A stretch of DNA of 64,000 bases from Nymphalis io (Eukaryota > Arthropoda > Insecta > Lepidoptera > Nymphalidae). The notes beneath the pieces were generated by a model, which searched no databases, was not told the DNA's origin, and saw only the letters and a program-made list of their open reading frames with translations. Positions 55,975-64,000 of the stretch are shown here, piece after piece. Position numbers and translations under genes: made by a program. Position 1 is the stretch's first letter; each line of letters opens with the position of its first letter. The stretch spans positions 843,501 through 907,500 of the forward strand of contig NC_065894.1 in NCBI RefSeq assembly GCF_905147045.1. Reading direction: 5' to 3'.

Positions 55975-56494
55975 ATGACATATTCTGTTCTTAATGTAAT
56001 ACAAAAAATAAAGAAGAACGCTGAATCTTACTCTAAAGAAGAACTCTTAATGTCACGTGACGTTTATTACAATAATTGCTCATTAAAGTATACTAAAAAA
56101 TGTTTCGATCCAAGTGTATTATTCGTTTTTTTGCAGAATATTCTAAAGCTTAAATTTCGTCACTCAGAACTCTTTGCATTCAAAACAAAAAACATCGTCA
56201 AAGAACGGAAGCTCGAGTGCTTTGGAGCGTGAATCCCGCGATTTGGCATCTTTTGATTATTATTTAAGCGACTTTGAGCTCTCGTGGGACAAAATAAAGT
56301 CAAATTTAGCGATTTCATTGCAAACACGATTACTTTTATTTAGTCGCAGATGCGTTGCAATGCCTTCCGCTAGACAGCACTTAAAACAAACAAAACGGTG
56401 TTTATTATCTAGCGATTTGCTTATGAGTGTTCGATGGTATTATAATGAATTTATCGTTGTACTTATAAGCCAATTTCTGTATATATATCTCTAG
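55975..56494 (+). other. Two overlapping open frames, doubtful exon
   Basis: Frame 1 (55975-56232, 85 codons) and frame 2 (56174-56494, 106 codons) overlap in different phases. The region is not a labelled repeat. A good splice-acceptor-like tract (attcgtttttttgcag, ending 56136) lies inside frame 1. It would start a short exon encoding NILKLKFRHSELFAFKTK and so on. No domain is visible in either frame. It could be a terminal exon of an unknown gene or a decayed gene, but chance is more likely. Confidence 0.15.
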
Positions 56495-56589
56495 TAAATA
56501 TTTACTAGCATAAAGAAAGACTTGTCTTAAGTTTATAATGATAACGAAATAATAGTTTTAATAAAACGTGTTGATGTGTTCTGGCTAAC

Positions 56590-56780
56590 CGTTCCGGCTT
56601 CGCAGGGGTAGACAGGGGAAGATGAAAAAATATTTGCGGAAATCACTAAGTGACCGTCTACGTCGCGAAAGGAGTAACTATGTTAAATTTCAAGTCAATG
56701 GGTATGGATTCGGAGATCTCGTGATGAGTCAGTCAGTCAATGGTATTTCGCTTATATATAATCGTATATATATATATATC
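56590..56780. repeat. Unclassified interspersed repeat
   Basis: gtctacgtcgcgaaaggagt, aaatttcaagtcaatgggta, gagatctcgtgatgagtcag, then an AT tract. It looks like a common insect repeat tail; superfamily unknown. Confidence 0.45.
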
Positions 56781-56876
56781 GAAATGAGTGGAACATAAAG
56801 AGGTTGTAACTAGGTTGTAATATGCGCATAAGGGATGAAGTGTATCATGAATAGTGTTTGTTGTTTACATATACTA

Positions 56877-57150
56877 CTGGTGGTAGGGCTTTGTGCAAGC
56901 TCGTCTGGGTTTACCTACCCAGACGAGCTTGATCATCAGATATTCTACCGCAAAACAGCAGTACTTGGTATTGTTGTGTACCGGTTTTAACGGTGAGTGA
57001 GCCAGAGTAATTACAGGCACAAGGAACATATCATCTTAGTTCCCAAGGTTGGTGGCGCATTGGCTATATAAGCGATGGTTAACATTTCTTACAATGCCAA
57101 TGTTTATGAGCATCGGTAACCACTTACCATCAGGTGGCCTATATGCTTTT
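56877..57150 (+). repeat. SINE-B with palindromic rearrangement, no A tail
   Basis: Starts ctggtggtagggctttgtgc. The accacccact segment is replaced by an inverted copy of the upstream arm (56896-56931). The rest is regular to caggtggcctatatgc, then lost. Confidence 0.93.
56896..56931. repeat. 15-bp perfect inverted repeat inside SINE-B
   Basis: caagctcgtctgggt (56896-56910) and acccagacgagcttg (56917-56931), 6-nt loop. Consensus copies have only the left arm followed by aggtaccacccactcat. Confidence 0.95.
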
Positions 57151-57536
57151 ACTAGCTATGTATATATATATTTGTCAACACGCAACTAAGATTATTCTTG
57201 TACTTATTTACAGTGAAGTGAAAATCTCAAGAATATCTCAATTTCGAGTTCACTCGACACTGCTCTAACATAACCCGTGGTGGATGCTGTAATAAGGGTA
57301 ATATAAGTAGCTAGCACCCGATCTCTATTTCATGTCTGTGTTATTGTATACTGAGTCAATTATTATCCTTAACAAAATTTAATAACAAATAATTATTTTA
57401 ATAAGATGTTACGCCCACTCGCAATTAAAACTGGAACGGAATATTTAGTATTGTTGGTTATGATTATAAATGTTAAAAAAATAAAAGGATTAATTGAACT
57501 AACGAAATATATCACTCAGTTGCCAAAATAATTACT
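57151..57536. other. Unassigned spacer
   Basis: A+T-rich; no gene. Confidence 0.45.
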
Positions 57537-57876
57537 AAATATATTATCATGTTAATAAAACATAACAATAACAGCTTGTAATGTCCCACCGTTGGGCTAA
57601 GGCCTCGTCTCCCTTTTGAGGAGAAGGTTTGGAGCTTATTCCACCACACTGCTCCAATGCGGGTTGGTAGAATACACGTCTGGAAGAATTTCAATGAAAT
57701 TAGACACATGCAGGTTTCGTCACGATGTTTTCCTTCACCGTCAAGCACGAGATGAATTATAAAAACAAATTAAGCACATGAAAATTCAGTGGTGCTTACC
57801 CGGGTTTGAACCCACGATCATCGGTTAAGATTCACGCGTTCTAACCACTGGGCCATCTCGACTCAAATATATTATC
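57537..57876 (-). repeat. SINE-A with probable 12-bp TSD
   Basis: aaatatattatc at 57537-57548 and 57865-57876. SINE body about 57567-57862, well preserved. About 18 A+T-rich bases separate its 3' end from the left duplication. Confidence 0.9.
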
Positions 57877-58165
57877 TATATATATGACGCTTTCAGGAAC
57901 TTCAAATTAAATTAAACGCTGAAGTGGCACTAATTACTCCTTTAAGACGCTCTTTGGCGGTGATGGAAGTAATCAAGTAAATTAGTGCAGAAAATAACAT
58001 ACTAGCGCCTAGCTTCGACTTCGCGTGATAATCAAGATAATAAAATATTTATTTAATAACTTTTCCAATTAGTACATTTTAATTTAGTGATCAAAAAATA
58101 TATAAATAAGTCTTATTACTCGAGAAAAGATTATATACGTATAAGTATAGGTTAAATTAGAAAGT

Positions 58166-58275
58166 TTCTTGGAGGTTTTTTCAGAAAAATCTACAATCCG
58201 AACGTAATATTTTTAATTTTGTGCAATGACGATTCAAAAGTCTTCTCTACTTGAATAAAGAATATTTTGATTGTG
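58166..58275 (+). mobile_element. LINE-F 3' tail
   Basis: tttcagaaaaatctacaatc, caatgacgattcaaaagtct, acttgaataaagaatatttt. Confidence 0.7.
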
Positions 58276-58312
58276 AATTATAGTGATTTAAAGTAATAAA
58301 GCTAAAATATCG

Positions 58313-58380
58313 AGCCCTCGTGGGTCAGTGGTTAGAAGACGTGACTCTTAACCGATGATTCCGAGTTCAAATGTGGGATG
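58313..58380 (+). repeat. SINE-A head only
   Basis: gagccctcgtgggtcagtgg (A box), acgtgactcttaaccgatga, tccgagttcaaatgtggga (B box); then stops. Confidence 0.7.
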
Positions 58381-58735
58381 GTTTTCGCCCGTACCTATTC
58401 AACAATTTTAGAAAGCAACAATGTTTTGTCAACTTTTGACCAAAAACCCATTAAAATATTGTATCAAAATGAAATTATTATATTAAAATAAAAATTTAAT
58501 TAATATTTGTTAATAATAATGTAAAAAATGTATGTCAGTTATTGCACAAAAATTGATATAACTTTCGAATATGTTTTTATGAAAAAAGTCAATTTCGGAT
58601 GATTTCAACTAGTTCCAAAGAGATACTTATCCCCACCATAACAATCTACTGGTGTACCTTCAATACAGCTGCATTATTGTTATTATTTCCTTATGTTATT
58701 TTCATGCCAATAAAACTTTATGGTAGGGCTTTGTC
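58381..58735. other. Unassigned spacer
   Basis: A+T-rich; the frame 58599-58799 runs into the next repeat and is not credible. Confidence 0.45.
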
Positions 58736-59035
58736 AACTTTATGGGCTGGGATTTTTTTTTTCATATTTGCCGGGAAGGCAAATGACTACTCCACCTGAT
58801 GGTAAGTGATAGTAGAGTGCAAACGCGACAACGGCCAGTACAGTCGAGAAGAATGTTCTGCACTAGCCGCCTTCGGCTTGCCGGCCCACAAGATGCCTCT
58901 TCACGCCTCGTTTGAAGGAACCCGGGTTGTTAGAGGAGGGCAACACGTGAGCTGGTAAGGAATTCCATTTTTTGGAAGTGCGACAAAGAAAGGAATTGCC
59001 AAATTTAACGTGTAGTACGTTCCACTTGCTTTATC
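58736..59035. repeat. G+C-rich interspersed repeat, probable LINE-related
   Basis: gccgggaaggcaaatgacta, ctccacctgatggtaagtga, ccgccttcggcttgccggcc, gcctcttcacgcctcgtttg, aggaacccgggttgttagag. It shares cacctgatggtaagtg with the SINE-B 3' part. I recognise it as a lepidopteran repeat but cannot name it. Confidence 0.5.
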
Positions 59036-59097
59036 ATTATTAACTTATTATTTATTAACTATTAATTATTTGAATTGCAATGTTCCTTTTTTAAAAG

Positions 59098-59220
59098 TTG
59101 AGTGAGCCGTGTGATTATAATCTTAGTTACGTTCCTTTCGTCTTTTTGATTACATTGCCAATGTTAATAAAATTTGGTGATTAGTTAAAAACAGGCAGCT
59201 CATTTGCCAGTCTGACTTTC
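59098..59220 (+). repeat. SINE-B, decayed fragment
   Basis: ttgagtgagccgtgtgatta, ttacattgccaatgttaata, gctcatttgccagtctgac. Confidence 0.5.
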
Positions 59221-60175
59221 TAAATTTAAAAATAATAAAAAAAATAACATAAGTGAATAATAAAAATTATGTTCCCTTGTCATAGACGAATTAACATTAA
59301 ATTTGAATAAGAGTTCATTTAAGACCATAAGATATATGATAAGTATCAGACTTGATAGCTTTTAGGACAATTTCGCGAGACTCGCGAGGATAATGAGATA
59401 TAATTTATCAAATGTTTAGAAGTATTGCCATTCTAATGTATGGAACATTAGCGGCTAAAATTTAGAGACAGCTGGCCTGCCTAAGCAGGCTCTAATGCTT
59501 TGGTTAATGCAGAGAACAAGTGTGTAATCTATAATATTTAACCAAACCGATGGTTATATTATTTTTTATTAATTATCAAAGTAATTTTTTTATCATAAAA
59601 ATATCTGATGTAATGTGTCTTTTACATAAGATTTAAATTCATTAATCGACTAAGTTAAAATATATTGTTAAAATATTTAATATTTATTTTCGTAGCATAC
59701 TATTGTCTACATACATATGTAAATCGATTCAGACCCTTGACAGAACAAATTTTAAACTCTGTTCACCGTTCCCAATTAGTTTTATAAGTAAACTTAATTA
59801 GTCTTCAAAACAACGTCCAACTAAAGTAAAGTTTTTGTATAAATGTTTAACTTAACTTAAGTATTATTTTTAATAAAAAAACAGACGAAGTCTTACTTTT
59901 ATTATAAAACTTCTTTATAATAAAAGTAATAAGTGCAATTATATAAATATATTTTTAACTTTCTATTTCAAGTACATTATTATGTTTGAGTTTTGGGCTT
60001 ATACGGCTGCAGATCATTAGATTATGAGTGGAGCCAATTCTAGTTACTGTTAAGAAATTCAATGTGACAATTCTAAAAATAATAATAAACAACGCAGGCA
60101 GCATACGTCATTCTATACCTCATTTCGTCTCATAATCCTATGAGACAAGAATTTGATATGATTCAATAACAACGG
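59221..60175. other. Unassigned spacer
   Basis: No gene. Contains the hairpin at 59893-59929. acggctgcagatcattagat (60004-60023) may be a SINE-D scrap. Confidence 0.4.
59893..59929. repeat. 16-bp perfect hairpin, 5-nt loop
   Basis: ttacttttattataaa (59893-59908), loop acttc, tttataataaaagtaa (59914-59929). Not part of a labelled repeat. Confidence 0.9.
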
Positions 60176-60366
60176 TCAGGCGTAGGTAGTCGGACGGATA
60201 TTGGCGCTTATAGAAATATTAACCATTTCTAATATCGCTGATACGCCTCCAACTCTTGTTAATAAGATGTTTTGTCTCTTGTGTCTGTAGTTTTGATGAT
60301 TCACTCTCTCAAACTGGAACAAAACAATACTATCCAGATGAACTTGCACAAAACTCCACCACCAAG
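60176..60366 (-). repeat. SINE-B, decayed
   Basis: ttggcgcttatagaaatatt, ctgatacgcctccaactctt, ctcaaactggaacaaaacaa, agatgaacttgcacaaaact. Confidence 0.75.
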
Positions 60367-61044
60367 TATTATGTTTTTTCTGAGGCATACTGTGAACGAG
60401 AAGCTTGTTGTCAATAGAGATAAATATTATACACTTAAGAAGTTGATTTTAAAATAATGTCTGCATAAAGTGACAATTTGGTAGGTCGAGCATACCAAAT
60501 CGGTTCGTGTACACCAACGACAAAATTTTATTCAAATTCTTCCACCCGTTTAACTGGAAATTAATTTAAATAACATACCCAAACTTTCGAACTTATATTA
60601 TCAATAAGATAATATGTCGCACACGAAAATTATTATTACTGACAGTTGAATAAAAGGAAACGCGTCAAATATACGTTTTAAATATTTTGAATGCATTCCG
60701 ACAGTCTTGATGATCCGGCTTTGAGGTTGTTAGCAAGATACGTCAGGACACTTCTTAAATTAATCAAAAAAAAAATGTAGCAAAAATACTTTTAACATGA
60801 CTGACCAAAAATGTAATTTTTTCAGGGATGTTTTTTTCATATGAATGTGAGTTTCTATATTCCGCCATAAAATTTATGCCTGTACAAATTTCGATGTATG
60901 TGGTGTTGATCTTACGTCACCCCGACTTACACGGGCTACAATTTTTAAGATATTCAGTTCGTTTTTTGGTTATTCGTGTTTTTGAATTTATCACATCATC
61001 ATAATTAGTTATTAATTAATACAGTGTGTTATTCAAAATAAAAA
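60367..61044. other. Unassigned spacer
   Basis: No gene. ataaagtgacaatttggtag (60465-60484) echoes the end of the MITE-like element at 38094-38341. Confidence 0.4.
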
Positions 61045-61160
61045 ATATACTTTATTCAACTAGGCTCTTACAAGCTTTCGAAATGTCATTTTACAAGATA
61101 TATTAAATTTAAAGCTGTCAATTCGGAATGTAGATTCAACGTAGAAAAACTGAAAGTCAT
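61045..61160 (-). mobile_element. LINE-F 3' tail, antisense
   Basis: atactttattcaactaggct, ttacaagctttcgaaatgtc, attcggaatgtagattcaac: complement of the LINE-F signature in reverse order. Confidence 0.7.
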
Positions 61161-61490
61161 TATTATTTTCGTACATTCCATATTAAATCTACAAATGAGG
61201 TAATTAGAGAAAGTAAGATCTATGCGTATATATAATATTATCTCCCCTACTTTGCTTTGTAATAGTAATTTCTCATTATAAGTTCTTATACTTTTTAGTA
61301 ATCGTTGTGTCTGTTGGTTAATATAAATTTTGAAGGACTTAACAGATTGAGGTCATATTCACATTATTGTTAATACAGATAGAATCTCTATTGCATTCCT
61401 AGAATCTGATGGGATATACCCGGAATTCGAACACATATTCTAAGAATCTACGTAAATTTGTTATCTACTTTGGCTATGTACTATGTCGTA

Positions 61491-61531
61491 CTGGTCTTAT
61501 ATACTACTATATACGCGGTATATAAGACCAG
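61491..61531. repeat. 14-bp perfect inverted repeat, 13-nt loop
   Basis: ctggtcttatatac (61491-61504) and gtatataagaccag (61518-61531). It is followed closely by a short GC hairpin and T run (61537-61559). Confidence 0.85.
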
Positions 61532-61692
61532 GGTGACAGAGCATCGCTCTGCTTTTTTTTATTCTTATTTTTTGTGAAGTCACTTTTGCACGAAATAAAA
61601 TATATACAAGAATTGCTCATTTAATTTTATGATATAATGTATAGATGATATGTAAGCTTATTAGTATGCGTTAAATTTCTTACGGGATATAT

Positions 61693-61832
61693 CAATTCTT
61701 TTGTCGGATATTTTCAGAAAAATGTACATCTGTGTTTTTGTGTTGTATGGCTATATGTTTAATTTAATATTTCAAGCAATGATCGTGTAGAATACTTGTA
61801 CTTGAATAAAGTATATTTTGATTTTGTATGAA
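61693..61832 (+). mobile_element. LINE-F-like 3' tail, diverged
   Basis: Ends tacttgaataaagtatattt followed by tgattttg. Upstream cggatattttcagaaaaatg resembles the copy at 58166. Confidence 0.6.
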
Positions 61833-62403
61833 TCGTATAACTTATCGTCTTTTATCAATTCTCTTTCATTATTTTGCTGACAACAAAAATAATAATTTAA
61901 ACAATATCAAAATTATTTATTTGGCTATACTAATTTAATTTACAAATATAAAATAAATGGTATTATAAGTAAAAAAAAAAAAAAACTAATTTATTAAGAC
62001 GTTAAGCATCACTATTTTAAGTTAACTGCGAACGTTAAAATGTAATTAATAGGCTTTGAGATTTGCGATGCGAATGCACCGGATTTTTTTAATGAGGCGA
62101 TACGATGCACCGAGGATAATGCTCCTTTTGATAAGGTTTTCACACAAGTAAAGCTTCGCGAAGATATTTAAGACGAACTTAATTTAATCAGCTTTAATTT
62201 CAATGGCATTAGGTACAAAAGCATGCACCTACGCAAAATATTATGTACATTTGTATCAGTCTTTATTTAACTTTGGAAAAAATTCTATTAATATATATAC
62301 TTTCTCAATTCTATCGATATATATTGAATCTCAGTTAATTCATAACTGAGAAAATTCTATTTACTAATTAATATTCTGCAAATAATACAAACAATAATAA
62401 TAA
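61833..62403. other. Unassigned spacer
   Basis: No gene. Short hairpin tctcagtta/taactgaga at 62329-62351. Confidence 0.45.
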
Positions 62404-62848
62404 ATGAAAATATGGAGGAACAAAAACATTATCAAAGCAAACAAGATACGGCTCGTACAAACGTTTGTTTTCCCTATATTTCTATACGCTGCGGAGACGT
62501 GGACTTTGCGGCAGGTCGAAAAAAAGAAGATCGATGCTCTGGAGATGTGGTGCTGGAGACCACGACAATTCGTGGACCGAATTTCGCACCAATATCTCCA
62601 TTCTTCAAGAACTCAGCATCAAACAGCGTCTTTGGGCGTTGGTTCGAAAGCGCATACTAACTTTTTTTTGGACACGTCTCCCGGCAAGGTGAATGGCACC
62701 AGACCACGTGGAAGGACGCCCATGCGATGGACCGACCAAATAAAAACAACTGTTGGCGGTCCCTTGCATGAGTGCACGAGGCTTACCACTAACAGGGACA
62801 TATGGCGAAGGCTCGTGAGGCGAATAACATCTGTGCCGAACAATTTAC
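62404..62848 (+). pseudogene. LINE reverse-transcriptase C-terminal remnant
   Basis: The three phases together cover the C-terminal part of a LINE polyprotein: phase 1 KIRLVQTFVFPIFLYAAETW then TLRQVEKKKIDALEMWCW; phase 2 WTEFRTNISILQELSIKQRL; phase 1 again GTRPRGRTPMRWTDQIKTT, HECTR and RRLVRRIT. The LYxAETWTLR, WCWR and PRGRxxxRWTDQI blocks are typical of RTE-type non-LTR elements (my assignment, from the motifs). Two frameshifts, one at a T8 run near 62663, show it is dead. The polymerase palm (the YADD-type active site) lies upstream and is absent, so it is a 5'-truncated insertion. Confidence 0.8.
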
Positions 62849-63138
62849 TGGTGGTAGGGCTTTGTGCAAGCTCGTGTGGGTAGGTACCACCCACTCATCA
62901 GATATTCTACCACAAAACAGCAATACTTGATATTGTTGTGTTCCGGTTTGAAGGGTGAGTGAGCCAGTGTAATTACAGGCACAAGGGACATAAAATCTTA
63001 GTTCCCAAGATTGGTGGCGCATTGGCTATAAGCGATGGTTGACATTTCTTACAATGCCAATGTCTAAGGGCGTTTGGTGACCACTTACCATCGGGTGGCC
63101 CATATGCTCGTCCACCTTCCTTTTCTATAAAAAAAATC
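62849..63138 (+). repeat. SINE-B nested in the LINE remnant
   Basis: Starts ctggtggtagggctttgtgc, right after the LINE coding end; ends ccttccttttctat and A7. LINE-like sequence resumes after it, at about 63150. Confidence 0.94.
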
Positions 63139-63149
63139 ATAATACTTTA

Positions 63150-63195
63150 TGGCGACCACGACTGCTCTGACAAGAGTGTCACGACGAAGAAAAAA
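63150..63195 (+). mobile_element. LINE 3' terminus, resumed after SINE-B
   Basis: ggcgaccacgactgctctga then caagagtgtcacgacgaaga and an A run. A plausible continuation and 3' end of the LINE interrupted at 62848. It also opens a short chance frame. Confidence 0.6.
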
Positions 63196-63275
63196 AAAAT
63201 TTATATTCTATCTACTAATTAATAATGTCAATGATCAAACTTCGACCGCACCGCAACTGGATTATTGTGTTATTA

Positions 63276-63358
63276 GAATAGGAAAACGGTTATACGGCCA
63301 CATTACGCTTCGATTCGATTACGATAAAGTGACAATTTGTTGGTAGAATTGCTCCCCC
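63276..63358. repeat. Second copy of the 38094-38341 element end
   Basis: agaataggaaaacggttata, cgcttcgattcgattacgat, aaagtgacaatttgttggta, then gctccccc. The left half of the element is not recognisable here. Confidence 0.6.
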
Positions 63359-63533
63359 GTTAATGTGTGCGGGTCAAACTAAATTTTAAACGAAAACCAC
63401 TCAACCATTTGAATTTTAGTGTTGGTTTCAGTGACGACAATTGATAATACTGAACTAAAATGATAAACTTTTGACGTAACGTGGATATTTGGTTTTATAT
63501 AAAGCATAAAAAGCTGATTTTTTAATTTGTATT

Positions 63534-63830
63534 TTTTTTTGTAGAATAGGTAGGCGGACGAGCACATGGGCCACCTGATGGTATGTCACCAACGTCCATA
63601 GAAATTATTATATCATATTATTATGAAATAGCATTGTAAGAAATGTTAACCATGCACCACCAATCTTGGGAACTAAGATGTTAAGTACCTTGTAATTACA
63701 GGCGTAATTACACTGGCTCACTCACCCTTCAAACCGGAACACATTAATACCAAGTACTGCTGTTTTGCGGTAGAATATCTGATGAGTGGGTACCTACCCA
63801 GACGAGCTTGCACAAAGCTCTACCATCAGT
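63534..63830 (-). repeat. SINE-B with A+T-rich insertion
   Basis: Antisense: tagaataggtaggcggacga to agctctaccatcagta. About 27 extra bases (around 63603-63630) interrupt it, a stretch around ccatcgcttac is missing, and gtaattaca is doubled at about 63691 and 63706. Confidence 0.92.
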
Positions 63831-64000
63831 ATGTCACAAGTATGTATAAACTAGATATGCCTGATAGCGTAATAATTTACTGGCCACCTAGCGATATCGA
63901 ATTCCCTTTATTTTGAATTACGCCCCGTAAATAAGTTTAAAGTCCACCCGCATTTCGAAATATTTCTTGATAAGTTAAATATATTTTAGCGTATTATAAT
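63831..64000. other. Unassigned right edge
   Basis: No gene or labelled repeat. Confidence 0.4.

Noticed and set aside
55975..56494. Two overlapping frames as a real gene
   Set aside because: Different phases, no domain, no codon pattern I can defend. The acceptor-like tract at 56136 alone is too weak; listed only as a doubtful region.
61537..61559. Rho-independent terminator (GC hairpin plus T8)
   Set aside because: The genome is clearly eukaryotic with no bacterial gene nearby, so the resemblance is coincidental or relates to pol III at most.
1..64000. CRISPR array, phage defence island, bacterial symbiont insertion or integrated virus
   Set aside because: Repeats here are dispersed and SINE-like rather than regularly spaced with unique spacers. 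No capsid, integrase, nuclease or bacterial-type operon is visible in any frame.

Overview
This window looks like nuclear DNA of a lepidopteran (butterfly or moth). It is very A+T-rich and packed with short interspersed repeats of types familiar from lepidopteran genomes. I see no bacterial operons, CRISPR arrays, viral gene blocks or intact transposase or reverse-transcriptase genes. Nearly all long open frames are chance frames running through repeats.

Genes: the only convincing host coding sequence is at the left edge, a leftward 211-codon frame (225-860). It has a basic N-terminus and a start codon in good context. It probably is a first coding exon spliced off the left end of the window. 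I do not recognise the protein. Two small rightward frames (40-174 and 1553-1699) look somewhat protein-like but are weak. The rest of the window reads as intergenic DNA or a giant intron.

Repeats: I use working labels. SINE-A (about 300 bp, tRNA-like head with A and B boxes) has about 30 copies. SINE-B (about 290 bp, poly-A tailed, no clear tRNA head) has about 27. SINE-C (about 275 bp, tRNA-like head, ATT-repeat tail) has five. SINE-D (about 360 bp, tRNA-like head) has one full and several decayed copies. HLE is a Helitron-like non-autonomous element ending in CTAGT, of the kind described as Lep1 in Lepidoptera. LINE-F is a set of 3' tails of one LINE family ending in TTGAATAAAGTATTTTGATT-like sequence. 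There are also remnants of a LINE polyprotein (62404-63195), a further retroelement coding fragment (34611-34800), a 118-bp mariner-like MITE (23822-23939), a second MITE-like element (38094-38341) and one long AT microsatellite (31734-31795).

How they fit together: several repeats are nested and give a relative chronology. SINE-B sits inside SINE-A (6701-7261), inside the LINE (62404-63195) and inside an old duplicated sequence whose empty counterpart lies 1 kb away (15017-15441 against 13934-14062). SINE-C sits inside an HLE (45306-45790), and a LINE tail sits inside SINE-A (35050-35513). At least three SINE-A copies have target-site duplications of 11-13 bp.

Most unusual signals: (i) a set of near-perfect, short-spacer inverted repeats, several of them inside SINE copies where the family consensus has only one arm, as expected from replication template switching; (ii) six copies of AGCGCCATCTA or its complement, close to the core of the insect CTCF site, two of them forming the ends of an 84-bp inverted-repeat unit; (iii) the TA-flanked MITE. 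I found no evidence of a new enzymatic or defence system.
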